A DNA stretch of 64,000 bases from JAAYCI01 sp964369525 (GCA_964369525.1 CAYJEW010000003.1:8714-72713); one strand, 5' to 3'. Shown: positions 52,959-62,391, counted from the stretch's first letter. Program-made: numbers and translations. The notes: generated by a model from the letters alone, not told the origin.

Positions 52959-52988
52959 TTGACAAGTTAAACTGCCTTGCGGTATACT
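52959..52988 (+). promoter_or_regulatory. rpmH promoter
   Basis: TTGACA, an 18-base spacer and TATACT, about 65 bases before the rpmH start. Confidence 0.8.
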
Positions 52989-53057
52989 TATTACTCGCAG
53001 AGTAGAACACCCAGCCCCATATGCTTTAAGGCGGGTTTTTAGATATGGAGGGATATC

Positions 53058-53195
53058 ATGAAACGTACTTTTCAACCAAAAAAGAGGCAACGTACACGCG
53101 AGCATGGCTTTATGGCACGTATGCGTACACGCAGCGGACGCAAGGTGCTTAAGGCTCGTCGTCGCAAAGGGCGCGAAAAGCTTACAAATGTATAA
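53058..53195 (+). CDS. rpmH: 50S ribosomal protein L34
   Basis: The 45-residue, strongly basic protein is a textbook L34: MKRTFQPKKRQRTREHGFMA, then RMRTRSGRKVLKARRRKGR and KLTNV. It is a small protein of the large ribosomal subunit. GGAGGG lies before the ATG. It begins the plus-strand ribosome/membrane-insertion cluster divergent from dnaA, as in most bacteria. Confidence 0.98.
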   Translation: MKRTFQPKKRQRTREHGFMARMRTRSGRKVLKARRRKGREKLTNV

Positions 53196-53246
53196 TATTG
53201 TAAATATAATACATTAAGAAGGCTTGAAGACACTCCCGAACCGTTA

Positions 53247-53279
53247 GGAGCCATCGCTTTTGCGCTGGCTTCTTTTTTT
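53247..53279 (+). terminator. Terminator-like hairpin between rpmH and rnpA
   Basis: AGCCATCGC and GCGCTGGCT pair with one mismatch around TTTT, followed by seven U. It probably lowers readthrough, so that L34 is made in excess over the RNase P protein. Confidence 0.75.
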
Positions 53280-53320
53280 CAGAATTTATTTAAGAAGAAG
53301 TAGCAAAATGGGAGAAGGCC

Positions 53321-53680
53321 ATGCCGTATCAAACTATTATTAGAAACGGCGATTTTGTGCGTGCCTACAAAAAGGGCAAGGCGTATGTACACCCACACCT
53401 GGTAATGTATGTAAACAAAAACAGGGTGGGTAAAACGCGTGTGGGAATTACAGCCAGCAAAACTGTGGGTAACGCAGTTGTGCGAAACCGCGCACGGCGG
53501 GTTATCCGCCATGCACTGCAGCAGGTATACACCCAAAGCGAAAGCCACCAAAACCTTGGTGGGTTCGACCTTGTTTTTGTAGCCAGGGGCAAAACCCCCG
53601 CACAAAAAAGCACACACATTACAAAGGTGGTGCAGCAGCAGTTGCGCCGTGCAGGGCTTTTACCAGAGGAAAAACCATGA
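53321..53680 (+). CDS. rnpA: Ribonuclease P protein component
   Basis: This 119-residue basic protein assists the RNase P RNA in trimming tRNA 5' ends. The RNR motif is present in GNAVVRNRARRVIRHAL near residue 53, preceded by the family start IIRNGDFVRAYKKGK and VGITASKTVG. Length is normal. A GGAG site lies upstream. Its stop overlaps the yidD start by four bases. Confidence 0.95.
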   Translation: MPYQTIIRNGDFVRAYKKGKAYVHPHLVMYVNKNRVGKTRVGITASKTVGNAVVRNRARRVIRHALQQVYTQSESHQNLGGFDLVFVARGKTPAQKSTHITKVVQQQLRRAGLLPEEKP

Positions 53681-53934
53681 TACGCAAAGCACTTTTAGCC
53701 GCCATAAGGTTTTACCAGCGGTATATATCGCCGGGCCTTGGGCAGAACTGTAGGTTTTCGCCAACCTGTTCTCAGTATGCGGCCGAAACACTGCATGTGC
53801 ACCCCACCCCAAAAGCTATTGTGCTATCGGCATGGAGAATTTTGCGATGCAACCCGCTTTGTAAAGGCGGTTACGACCCTGTTCCCGAAAAAGGGCGATG
53901 GAAGAACCCAAAGCGTCGCCTTCGGCGGGGATGA
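53677..53934 (+). CDS. yidD: Membrane protein insertion efficiency factor YidD
   Basis: The 85-residue protein has the invariant YidD core: AIRFYQRYISPGLGQNCRFSPTCSQYAAETL and RILRCNPLCKGGYDPVP, with three conserved cysteines. It has an amphipathic N-terminus that lies on the inner face of the membrane and aids YidC-dependent insertion. The ATG overlaps the rnpA stop (ATGA). Confidence 0.96.
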   Translation: MIRKALLAAIRFYQRYISPGLGQNCRFSPTCSQYAAETLHVHPTPKAIVLSAWRILRCNPLCKGGYDPVPEKGRWKNPKRRLRRG

Positions 53935-54010
53935 CAAAACATAAATTAGGGCTATAGCCTAAAATAATATTATAGCCGCAGAAAAAATGCGGCGGAATGG
54001 GTGAAAAGCA

Positions 54011-55462
54011 ATGTCTTTTTTTTACTTACTATCAGGGCCACTTGGCATGGTTATGGATTGGCTTTATGGGCTAATAGGTAACTTTGGCTTAACCATCATT
54101 TTATTTACGGTTATTATACGTGTGCTGATGTACCCCCTTTCCATCAGCCAGCAAAAAAACTCGGCACGTATGGCGGCATACCAGCCGTTTATAAAAGAAA
54201 TTCAAGCAAAATGGGCAAACGACCGTGCCCGCCAAAACCAAGAAATTCAAAAATTTTACGAAGAAAATAAAATTAAAATGAGCGTGGGCTGCCTGCCGCT
54301 TGCAATTAACATGATTGTTTTGTTTGGCATGATAGGCGCCATTCAAGCCCCAATGACCTATATTCTTCAGGTACCTCAAGAGCAGGTAAATAACGCTGTG
54401 GCCATTGTGGAGCATTATGATGCACAGTCGCCCATTTTAGAGGCTTCGCTTTACACCCAGCAGGCGCTGCTTATTGGCGAAATTAAAGATAACCCCGAGC
54501 TGTTTGTTACAGGTATTACCTCCACAAACGAAGAGGGCGAAGCAGTTGAAATTGCCGTACAGCAGGAATTTATAACAGCTGTGGAAGATATGCACTTTGA
54601 GTTTTTGAGCTTTGACCTTTCACAAGCGCCAGACACAAGCAATTTCTACACGCTTATTCTGCCAATTATATCGCTTTTAACAATGATAGGCTCGCAGCTT
54701 ATTATCATGTTTAACATGCCAAGCCAGCAGGGCAAAGGCTCGCTTATTGTAATGACACTTGTTTTCAGCGGCATGTTTGCGTTTTACGCCTTCACCGTAC
54801 CGTCGGGCTTTTCGCTGTACTACACAACATCTAACATTCTGCAAACAATTCAGCAGCTTGTAAACCGAAAAGTGTTTAGCCCAGAAAAATTTAAGCAGCA
54901 GATAAAAGAAGAGATTGAAGCCAGAAAAGCTGCTAAAAAAGCCTTGAAAAAGGTGGCTGTGCGCAGTGAAGACGGCAGTGTTTCTGAGGTGGAGCTTAAC
55001 CAGGCCGAGCTTGCCCGCCTGCGTTTAGAGCGCGCCCGCCAGATGGACGCCGAGCGCTATGGTATTTCAGAGCAAGAGGAAGAAGAGTATCAAAAACTTT
55101 CTCAGCAGATGCAGGATATCGATGCCGAGCGATACAACAAAAAAACACAAGCTAAAACAGACGTGGCTGCTGAAGAAGCCGGCGCCGAGGCTGATACCGA
55201 AAGCGCTACCATAGTAGAGGGCGCAGTGGTTACCGAGCTAGCCGATACCGATACTGTGGCAGAAGGTGTAGAGCTAGCCGAGCAGGCAGGCGCAGAGGCC
55301 GAAGCCACCGACGCCGCCGAAACTACAGCAGAGCCTGCCGCCCCCGCAAAGCCGGGCCGCCGCAAGCGCGCGCGCCAAAATAAAGAAAATGCATCTGCCG
55401 AGGGCACACCGGAGCAAGGCGAGCAAGCTTCCGATACACAGGAGGTGGACGAAGATGCGTGA
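54011..55462 (+). CDS. yidC: Membrane protein insertase YidC (Oxa1 family)
   Basis: The 483-residue protein inserts and folds membrane proteins. The Oxa1/YidC core is in residues 1-300: helix 1 near residue 20, IIRVLMYPLSISQQKNSARM with the conserved hydrophilic-groove arginine, the cytoplasmic helical hairpin, and later helices including FAFYAFTVPSGFSLYYTTSN. Unlike Bacillus SpoIIIJ no lipobox is seen. A loop of about 90 residues between helices is longer than usual. A charged, acidic tail of about 170 residues follows, ending in a basic patch GRRKRARQNK. The stop overlaps jag by eight bases. Confidence 0.94.
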   Translation: MSFFYLLSGPLGMVMDWLYGLIGNFGLTIILFTVIIRVLMYPLSISQQKNSARMAAYQPFIKEIQAKWANDRARQNQEIQKFYEENKIKMSVGCLPLAINMIVLFGMIGAIQAPMTYILQVPQEQVNNAVAIVEHYDAQSPILEASLYTQQALLIGEIKDNPELFVTGITSTNEEGEAVEIAVQQEFITAVEDMHFEFLSFDLSQAPDTSNFYTLILPIISLLTMIGSQLIIMFNMPSQQGKGSLIVMTLVFSGMFAFYAFTVPSGFSLYYTTSNILQTIQQLVNRKVFSPEKFKQQIKEEIEARKAAKKALKKVAVRSEDGSVSEVELNQAELARLRLERARQMDAERYGISEQEEEEYQKLSQQMQDIDAERYNKKTQAKTDVAAEEAGAEADTESATIVEGAVVTELADTDTVAEGVELAEQAGAEAEATDAAETTAEPAAPAKPGRRKRARQNKENASAEGTPEQGEQASDTQEVDEDA

Positions 55463-56534
55463 GGTTATTGCCACAGGTAGAACCGTAGCCGAGGCAACTG
55501 AGGCAGGCTGTGAGCAGCTGGGCCTCAAGCGTAGCGATGTTAGCGTTGAAATTTTAGAGATGCCGGTAAAAAAACTGTTTAAATCTATACCTGCAAAGGT
55601 AAAGGTTATAGCAGATACACAAGACGCCGAGCCCACTGCACAGCCAAGCGAGCAAAAAGCCGAGCCGGCTATGCACTCCAAAAAGCAAGAGTTTGTAGCA
55701 AAGCCTGCGCAACAACCCAAAACGCAAAGCACACCAAAGCTACTGCCCCAAGAGCCGGAAGAGAGTATAGACCTTGCCGCCAACCCTCGTGCCGCACAGG
55801 CGGCGCAGTACCTGCAAGAAATTTTTGCGGCAATGGGCGTGGCCGATATAGCAATAGAAGCAGTAAAACAGGGCGACGCTACACTACTGCGGATAGACGA
55901 CAAGCAAATTTCCGACAAGATTAATATTGATGGCGAGGTTATACAGGCGCTTAGCTACTTGATTGATCGCTCTGTTAACAGCGGCGTGGAAAAGAGAAAT
56001 GCAGATTATCTAAGGGTGCGTTTGGATATTGCGGGCTACCGTAGCCGCCGCGAAACCGAGCTACTCGCCATTGCCGAGCGTGCAGGCAAAGAGGTAGCCA
56101 AAACCGGCCGCAGCAAAACCCTAGCACCCATGAACCCGTACGAGCGCCTGATTGTGCATACCGTTATAGGTGAGATGGAAGGCATAATAAGCGAGTCGGT
56201 GGGTACAGATATTGAGCGCAGGGTGGTTATAAAATCACTTGCGGCAAACGCCACCGATGGCGACGACTGGCGCCCGACAAACCGTAATGGCGGCGGACGA
56301 AACAGCACAGGCCGAGGCAAAGAACGTTTTGGCGGCGGTGCAAAGCATGGCCACCACTCAGGCGGCCGAGGTGCTGGCCGAAACAAAAAGCCAAGCCAGC
56401 CAAAAAGTAGCACACCCGAGCGTGAATATGCAAACAAACCGCACAACCCAAGCGAAGGGCCTATCGTGCCAAAACCACGCGAGGCTGTGCACGACGGTAA
56501 AGACCTACCGCTTTACGGTAAAATAGAGCTATAA
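55455..56534 (+). CDS. khpB: RNA-binding protein Jag/KhpB
   Basis: The 359-residue protein has three parts: an N-terminal Jag_N domain (MREVIATGRTVAEATEAGCEQLG, KKLFKSIPAKVKV), a KH domain near residues 125-175 (INIDGEVIQALSYLIDRSVN) and an R3H domain near residues 195-260 (RSRRETELLAIAERAGKEVAKT and MNPYERLIVHTVI). A glycine- and arginine-rich tail of about 95 residues follows, which is unusual for the family and RGG-like. Jag binds many small RNAs and affects elongation and division in other Firmicutes. AGGAGG lies before ATG 55455, inside yidC. Confidence 0.93.
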   Translation: MREVIATGRTVAEATEAGCEQLGLKRSDVSVEILEMPVKKLFKSIPAKVKVIADTQDAEPTAQPSEQKAEPAMHSKKQEFVAKPAQQPKTQSTPKLLPQEPEESIDLAANPRAAQAAQYLQEIFAAMGVADIAIEAVKQGDATLLRIDDKQISDKINIDGEVIQALSYLIDRSVNSGVEKRNADYLRVRLDIAGYRSRRETELLAIAERAGKEVAKTGRSKTLAPMNPYERLIVHTVIGEMEGIISESVGTDIERRVVIKSLAANATDGDDWRPTNRNGGGRNSTGRGKERFGGGAKHGHHSGGRGAGRNKKPSQPKSSTPEREYANKPHNPSEGPIVPKPREAVHDGKDLPLYGKIEL

Positions 56535-56546
56535 ATACAGCTATTT

Positions 56547-56581
56547 TAAGCGCCAAACACCATGTTTGGCGCTTATTTTTT
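56547..56581 (+). terminator. Intrinsic terminator of the rpmH-jag cluster
   Basis: A perfect 13-bp stem (TAAGCGCCAAACA, loop CCA) and a U run. Confidence 0.9.
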
Positions 56582-56808
56582 ATAAGTTTTGTAGAATTTG
56601 TGCCGTGGAATGGCTTGGTAAAACTCATGCATTTGCGGAAAAGCAGGAAAACACGATAAAAAGTATGATGCAGCAAGCAAAATCAAAAAGTGGAAAATGT
56701 GTTGAAAATTCAGCCAAAGGTGTAAAATTAGCCAATAAAACATTAAAAGATGATGGAATGGTTTACTGTGTAATTTTCAGCGGCTGTGTAGGCGCTAAAT
56801 TGTACTGC

Positions 56809-56838
56809 TTGCAAGGTTTTGCGGCTGTGTGATACAAT
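56809..56838 (+). promoter_or_regulatory. Candidate promoter of mnmE
   Basis: TTGCAA, an 18-base spacer and TACAAT. The leader of about 165 bases includes repeat copy C. Confidence 0.6.
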
Positions 56839-56887
56839 TAGTAAGCTTGTGGCTTGCCATAAGCTGTGATTGGTGCGCCTTTGGTGG

Positions 56888-56942
56888 CGATATGTGTTAT
56901 ATAATTTTATAGGCGGGCTGGGATTATATTGGCTTGGCTAGC
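56888..56942 (+). repeat. Dispersed intergenic repeat, copy C
   Basis: The 3' half (AGGCGGGCTGGGATTATATT and GGCTTGGCTAGC) matches copies A and D closely with a one-base deletion. The 5' half is more diverged. It lies in the untranslated leader of mnmE. Confidence 0.65.
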
Positions 56943-57010
56943 CGGCGCTTAGAGCGCGGGCGAATGCTGGCAATACATTTAGTTAAATATATAGTAATTG
57001 AGGGAATAAT

Positions 57011-58375
57011 ATGATAGGCGAAACAGTGGCGGCCATCTCCACCCCTCCCGGGCAGGGAGGCATAGCCGTGGTGCGCATTTCAGGGCCGCAAAGCTACGAT
57101 GTGGCGCAAAAAATTGTACAGCCTAAAAATACCGAAAAAATAGTAAAAAATAGGCCCGGATATTCAGCGCTGCTTGCAGATTTTGTGTGGAAAAAGCAAA
57201 ACATAGACATGGGCGTGGCGCTGTTTTTTCGTGCGCCACACAGCTATACCGGCGAAGATGTGGTAGAGCTAAGCTGCCATGGTGGCAGTGCGGTAACCCA
57301 AATGTTATTGCAGGCTTGTATAGAGGCAGGGGCCGCCCCGGCAGAGGCAGGCGAGTTTACCAAAAGAGCATTTTTAAACGGAAAGCTCAGCATAACACAG
57401 GCCGAGGCGGTTATGGAGCTTGTGGCTGCCGGCTCGCGTCAGGGGGCGGCTGTGGCAAAGGCGGCGCAGTCGGGCGCGTTGCACATGGCAATTATGCAAC
57501 AAAAGGAAAAACTTGTTCAGCTGGCAGGCCACCTTGCCGCATGGGTAGACTATCCCGAAGAGGATGTGCCGCAGCTAGAAGAAGAGCATTTTGTTGCGGT
57601 AGTAAACGATGTTTGCAAACATTTGGAAAATTTGGCAGACGGATATGAAAAAGGGCGAATAGCTAGGCAGGGCCTGCGCTGTGCCATTGTAGGTAGCCCA
57701 AATGTAGGAAAATCTACACTGTTTAACCTGCTTAGCGGCTTTGAAAGCGCTATTGTTACGCCGGTGGCAGGCACAACCAGAGATGTTGTGCGCGAGCAGA
57801 TACACATAGGCGGCATAGCGCTACACCTTGCCGATACAGCAGGGCTACACACCACAAACGACCCGGTGGAAAAAGAGGGAATTCGCCGTAGCCATAAAGA
57901 GATAGACCAAGCCCAGCTTATAATTGCGGTGTTCGACGCAAGCCGCCCGCTCACAGCCCCTCAGCTGGAATTTGCGCAAGGCTTTAAAGGCCGCCCGGCG
58001 CTTGCTTTTATAAACAAAACCGACCTTGGCATGCAGTGGCAGGCCCAGCAGCTGGCGTCGTATTTTCAGCAGGTGGTGGAGGGCAGCGCTCTGCAGCCCG
58101 AAAGCCAACAGCCGCTAGAGCAAGCCGTGCTTACCATTATAGGTATGAATAGCTTTGACCCAAATGCGGCAACGCTGGTAAACCAGCGCCAGCTTGCGGC
58201 GGCTACGCAGGCAATCGACGCATTGCACCATGCGGCCGAAGCACTGCATCTTTCGCCGGACGCCGCCGGCGTTTGCCTAGACGATGCGCTTCGTGCGCTT
58301 GCCATGCTCACGGGAGAGGATATTAGCGAGGCAATTGTGGAAGAAGTATTTTCAAAATTCTGCGTAGGTAAGTAA
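57011..58375 (+). CDS. mnmE: tRNA modification GTPase MnmE
   Basis: With MnmG, MnmE adds the carboxymethylaminomethyl group to U34 of certain tRNAs. The 454-residue protein has the N-terminal folate-binding domain (MIGETVAAISTPPGQGGIAVVRISG), the helical domain, and an inserted G domain with GSPNVGKSTLFN near residue 230, DTAG near residue 277 and NKTD near residue 335. It ends with the diagnostic CVGK. GAGGG lies before the ATG. It precedes mnmG by a 404-base spacer. Confidence 0.97.
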   Translation: MIGETVAAISTPPGQGGIAVVRISGPQSYDVAQKIVQPKNTEKIVKNRPGYSALLADFVWKKQNIDMGVALFFRAPHSYTGEDVVELSCHGGSAVTQMLLQACIEAGAAPAEAGEFTKRAFLNGKLSITQAEAVMELVAAGSRQGAAVAKAAQSGALHMAIMQQKEKLVQLAGHLAAWVDYPEEDVPQLEEEHFVAVVNDVCKHLENLADGYEKGRIARQGLRCAIVGSPNVGKSTLFNLLSGFESAIVTPVAGTTRDVVREQIHIGGIALHLADTAGLHTTNDPVEKEGIRRSHKEIDQAQLIIAVFDASRPLTAPQLEFAQGFKGRPALAFINKTDLGMQWQAQQLASYFQQVVEGSALQPESQQPLEQAVLTIIGMNSFDPNAATLVNQRQLAAATQAIDALHHAAEALHLSPDAAGVCLDDALRALAMLTGEDISEAIVEEVFSKFCVGK

Positions 58376-58779
58376 TTTATGTAGCAAAGGCTTGCGCAGA
58401 TACAGCCGCCATGCACGCCATAGGCGCACGCAATAGCCGAGATTTTCCTATGTTTGTTGCAGGCGGCGTAGCCTAACCGAAAAAATATAACGTATAATCG
58501 TAAAATGACTATATTTTCCAACAGAAAAAGCGCAAAATGTTGAAAAGGTGGAACTTTACCAAAAAATACCAATTAATTTTTTAATAAATAATTAATGGTA
58601 TGCCGCATGGCGGTGTAATCGCTATAAAACCGCTGTATTGCGCTTGTTTTATAATTTAGGGAATTATATTTAAAATAAATTTCATTTTTATTTTATTATA
58701 GAAAAAATGTGTTTATAGATTGTGGAAAGGTATGAAATTTCCACATTTTGTAGTAAGTGGCAGGAAAGGAGATACCGCC
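58376..58779. other. Spacer between mnmE and mnmG
   Basis: No gene seen. It is AT-rich with ACCAAAAAATACC at 58559 (shared with the spacer after mnmG at 60658). TGTGGAAA at 58729 faces TTTCCACA at 58738 as an inverted pair. Confidence 0.5.
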
Positions 58780-60657
58780 ATGGCCTTGATAGGAAAATGT
58801 GATGTTGCTGTGGTTGGTGGCGGCCACGCAGGTATTGAAGCGGCGGTTGCCGCGGCGCGGCTTGGCGCTAACGTTATACTTTTTACAATGAATCTGGATG
58901 CAATCGGCAATCTGCCGTGCAATCCCAGCATTGGCGGCACTGCAAAGGGCCATCTTGTGCGTGAAATTGATGCGCTGGGCGGATGCATGGGTATTGCGGC
59001 CGACGCCACATTTATACAAAGCCGCATGCTGAACCGTGCAAAAGGCCCTGCGGTGCACAGCCTGCGTGTACAAACCGACCGCGCGCAGTACCATTTATAT
59101 ACAAAACAACTGCTGGAGCAAACAAAAAACCTACAGATAAAGCAGGCCGAGGTGGTGGCGCTTAACGCCGAGGGTGGCCGTATTACAGGCCTTACCACCA
59201 ATTTAGGTGCAGAGTATAGCGCAAAAGCTGTAATTTTGGCCACGGGTACATACCTTGGGGCAAAAATATTTATAGGTGAGGCCGCATACGAAGGCGGGCC
59301 GGACGGCACGCTGGCCGCAGGGCGGCTTTCGGCGTCGCTCTGTCAGCTGGGTATTAGCCTGCGCCGCTTTAAAACAGGTACTCCGGCGAGGGTACACAGC
59401 GAGTCTATTAATTTTTCGGTTTTGCAGGTGCAAGAGGGCGACCAAAGCATAACCCCCTTTAGTTTCATGACCGAAGGAAAACTGGAAAATAAGGTAGATT
59501 GCTACATTGCGTATACAAATGTAAACACCCACAAGGTGATACAAGATAACATCCACCGCTCGCCGCTGTACGCGGGCGACATTGAGGGTATAGGCCCACG
59601 CTACTGCCCCAGCATTGAGGACAAGGTGGTGCGCTTTGCCGATAAAGACCGCCATCAAATTTTTGTAGAGCCGTGCGGGCTTGGCACGCAGGAGTATTAC
59701 CTGCAGGGCATGAGTTCGTCTTTGCCTATAGACGTACAGCTTGAGATGTACCGTACTATTGAGGGCTTTGAGCGGCTGGAAATTATGCGCCCGGCATATG
59801 CAATAGAGTACGACTGTATAGACCCACTGCAGCTTGCGCCTACGCTGGAATGCAAACAGGTAAAAGGCTTATACGGGGCAGGGCAGTTTAATGGCACATC
59901 CGGCTACGAAGAGGCAGCGGCGCAGGGGCTTTTGGCAGGCATAAACGCCGCACGCGCCTGTGGCGGCAAACAGCAAATTATACTCACCCGCCAGCAAAGC
60001 TATTTAGGCACACTGGTGGACGACCTTGTTACCAAAGGTGTAAGCGACCCATACCGAATGATGACCAGCCGTAGCGAGTACCGCTTATATTTAAGGCAGG
60101 ATAATGCCGACGAGCGCCTTACACCGCTAGGGCGAGAGATTGGGCTGGTAAGCGGCGCACGTTGGCGGCGCTATGAGCAGCTACATAAAATAAAGCAAGA
60201 CGAGATGAGCCGCCTAAACACCACCCGCATTTCACCGCAAGATGCAAACCCGCACTTGCAGCAGCTGGGCGAAAGCGCTATAAAAAGCGGCGCTTTGGCG
60301 GCCGAGCTACTGCGCCGCCCAAAGGTTGGCTACCTGCATGTGGCGCAGATGATAGGCCGCGGCGCAGGGGTAGACGAGCGCATTGCCGAGCAGGTGGAAA
60401 CCGAGATAAAGTACGAGGGATACATTCGCCGTCAGCTAGCGCAGATAAAGGCTGTGCAAAAACAAGAGGGAACAGCCATTCCCGAAAACTTCAGCTACCA
60501 AGATTTAAGCGGCCTTAGGCTGGAGGCGCGCGAAAAGCTGGGCCGTGTTCGGCCTGCTACGCTGGGGCAGGCGGCAAGGGTGCCGGGGGTATCGCCCAGC
60601 GATATAACCCAGCTTGCACTAGCGCTTGCACTAGCGGCTAAAAACGAACACAAATAA
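58780..60657 (+). CDS. mnmG: tRNA uridine 5-carboxymethylaminomethyl modification enzyme MnmG (GidA)
   Basis: MnmG uses FAD and NADH with MnmE to modify the wobble uridine of tRNAs. The 625-residue protein starts with the FAD-binding VAVVGGGHAGIEAAVAAARLG and shows MNLDAIGNLPCNPSIGGTAKGHLVREIDALGG, LGAEYSAKAVILATGTYLGA, the catalytic cysteine region RYCPSIEDKV and the C-terminal helical domain with IKYEGYI. The frame is open 60 bases upstream; I chose ATG 58780 because AAAGGAG lies eight bases before it and homologues start here. Confidence 0.97.
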   Translation: MALIGKCDVAVVGGGHAGIEAAVAAARLGANVILFTMNLDAIGNLPCNPSIGGTAKGHLVREIDALGGCMGIAADATFIQSRMLNRAKGPAVHSLRVQTDRAQYHLYTKQLLEQTKNLQIKQAEVVALNAEGGRITGLTTNLGAEYSAKAVILATGTYLGAKIFIGEAAYEGGPDGTLAAGRLSASLCQLGISLRRFKTGTPARVHSESINFSVLQVQEGDQSITPFSFMTEGKLENKVDCYIAYTNVNTHKVIQDNIHRSPLYAGDIEGIGPRYCPSIEDKVVRFADKDRHQIFVEPCGLGTQEYYLQGMSSSLPIDVQLEMYRTIEGFERLEIMRPAYAIEYDCIDPLQLAPTLECKQVKGLYGAGQFNGTSGYEEAAAQGLLAGINAARACGGKQQIILTRQQSYLGTLVDDLVTKGVSDPYRMMTSRSEYRLYLRQDNADERLTPLGREIGLVSGARWRRYEQLHKIKQDEMSRLNTTRISPQDANPHLQQLGESAIKSGALAAELLRRPKVGYLHVAQMIGRGAGVDERIAEQVETEIKYEGYIRRQLAQIKAVQKQEGTAIPENFSYQDLSGLRLEAREKLGRVRPATLGQAARVPGVSPSDITQLALALALAAKNEHK

Positions 60658-60905
60658 CCAAAAAATACCACGCTAAGCGTTGAAAACCTTTAAATTATTA
60701 GCGATTGTACGAACAAAAGTTGTGCAGTGGATGCAATGTTGAAAACATAGCGCATTTGCGCCAAACGGAAGATTAGAAAAAATATAACAGGCTAGGCTAC
60801 AGCCTGCGTACAATTATTGCCTACAAAAGCCCTAAAAATGCACACGAAATCCTAAGTGTTCATGGCGAATAGTATGCATATGTATAATAAGGTATAAGTT
60901 TTATA

Positions 60906-60947
60906 TGTGGTATATATTGTGGTAAAAGGTGGAAAACTTGTGGATAA
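60906..60947 (+). other. DnaA-box-like cluster at the rsmG start
   Basis: TGTGGATAA, an exact consensus DnaA box, lies at 60939-60947 and covers the rsmG start codon. TGTGGTATA (60906) and TGTGGTAAA (60918) each differ at two positions, with a weaker GGTGGAAAA at 60928. All point the same way. This is the only exact TTATCCACA/TGTGGATAA I noticed in the window. The rest of the spacer 60658-60905 shows no gene. Confidence 0.45.
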
Positions 60948-61656
60948 ATCGGAAGCTATTTCAATAGAGCGACTAAGCAGACTTGCCGAGAGTTATAATA
61001 TTGCTTTGCAGCCATTACAGCTGCAACAGCTTGAAAAATATGCTGCCCTGCTGCTGCAATGGAACAAAAAAATAAATCTAACTGCAATTACCGCTGCCGA
61101 AGAGGTGGAAGAAAAACATTTTTTAGATTGTTTAATGCTTGCGGCGCTGCCCGAGGTACAGGGGAGTGTGGCCGATGTGGGTAGCGGTGCTGGGTTTCCC
61201 GGTATTATTCTTAAAATATACCGCCCCGATATCTCGCTTACGCTGTTTGAGCCGACCCAAAAAAGGGTATTATTTCTGCAAACTGTGCTGGACGAGCTAC
61301 AACTAAAGGCTGATGTGCAGCCGCTTCGAGCCGAGCAGGCGGCGCGCCAAGGCTACCGAGAAAGCTTTAACCTTGTTACGGCGCGTGCGGTGGCGGCTTT
61401 GCCTGCGCTTGCAGAGTACTGCCTGCCGCTGGTGCGGTGCGGTGGGTGGTTTGTTGCGATGAAGGGCGATGTGCAGGCCGAGCTACATCAGGCAGAAAAT
61501 GCGATAAATGTGTTGGGCGGTGCGCCCTCAAAGGTGCAGCAATACAGCTTGCCGCAGGCTGGCCGGCGCTCGCTGGTGTGCGTGCAAAAGCAAAAAGACA
61601 CCCCGCCGCAGTACCCAAGAGCTGGCGCGGCCATTACAAAACGGCCGATAACGTAA
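60940..61656 (+). CDS. rsmG: 16S rRNA (guanine-N7)-methyltransferase RsmG (GidB)
   Basis: RsmG methylates G527 of 16S rRNA. The 238-residue protein has the family pattern KYAALLLQWNKKINLTAITAAEEVEEKHFLDCL and the SAM-binding motif VADVGSGAGFPGIILKI near residue 82, then FEPTQKRVLFLQTVLDEL and NLVTARAVAALPALAEYCLPL. I chose GTG 60940, six bases after AAAGGTGG; an upstream GTG at 60907 has no site. The order mnmG-rsmG-parA is the usual one. Confidence 0.94.
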   Translation: MDKSEAISIERLSRLAESYNIALQPLQLQQLEKYAALLLQWNKKINLTAITAAEEVEEKHFLDCLMLAALPEVQGSVADVGSGAGFPGIILKIYRPDISLTLFEPTQKRVLFLQTVLDELQLKADVQPLRAEQAARQGYRESFNLVTARAVAALPALAEYCLPLVRCGGWFVAMKGDVQAELHQAENAINVLGGAPSKVQQYSLPQAGRRSLVCVQKQKDTPPQYPRAGAAITKRPIT

Positions 61657-61748
61657 CGCACGGGGGAGCGCCCTGCCACCTAGCGTGTGACCAACGCCTC
61701 CACCAAACCAAGTTTTGCCATAGTTTGTATTCCCTAACGGTTAGCTGA

Positions 61749-61766
61749 ATGTTCCACATGGAACAT
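61749..61766. promoter_or_regulatory. parS-like centromere site, variant
   Basis: TGTTCCACATGGAACA with matching A/T flanks forms an 18-bp palindrome apart from its CACATG centre. It differs from the parS at 62392 only in the central CG being CA. ParB may bind it more weakly. Confidence 0.75.
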
Positions 61767-62391
61767 TAGGCTATTATTTTTTATTGGTTTTGCAGCAAAA
61801 AAGAAAGCTGCTTAACAATATATGCAGGTGGCTTTTAAGAATAAATGGGCCGCGCTTGGCCAAAGCCACGCGCCGCAAAAATTTGCAGCGGCAGGCGCAG
61901 CTGGGCTTATATGGCTTTAGCTAAGCAAAAACAAGATGGATGTGCAGCAGTATTATAAAATAAAGGCATTGTGGTAGCCTTTGCGCTTCGCACAAAAGGA
62001 TTTATTAAGGTGTTTTCTGTTTATTTGCTCCGCCTTGCTGCGCCGTAAAAGCAAAACCATGCCGCCGCCCTGTGCAGCTCGCGGCCACCGGCAAAGCTGC
62101 TGGAGCGTATTTACTCCGCCGATATGCCGTGCAGCCAAAGCAGTATAATAAAGAAAAACCCACAGCCCTCATCACCAAGGCTGAAATCTTTTTTTAAATA
62201 AATAATAAAAAAATCAAAATTTATCTGCACTAAAACCACCAGTAGTGGAAAACATTCAACCATTTCAACAAGGGCTTGCTATAGCTAGCACCTCCAATAA
62301 AACACCGAAAAAAGCCAAACCACAAGGGCGGTGCCCTACTCGGCTTGCCAAAAACGCTGTGGCGGGAGGCAAGTTTTCAACAAGTTAACGG

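Larger units (their letters stand above)
56582..57010. other. Spacer between jag and mnmE
   Basis: No convincing gene. It holds the mnmE promoter and dispersed repeat copy C. The open frame seen in part of it has no ribosome binding site. Confidence 0.6.

Noticed and set aside
56566..56832. 88-codon frame after jag
   Set aside because: Begins within the jag terminator, lacks a ribosome binding site and overlaps the mnmE promoter.
61953..62138. Short minus-strand frame between rsmG and parA
   Set aside because: No start signal and cysteine/arginine-rich random composition.
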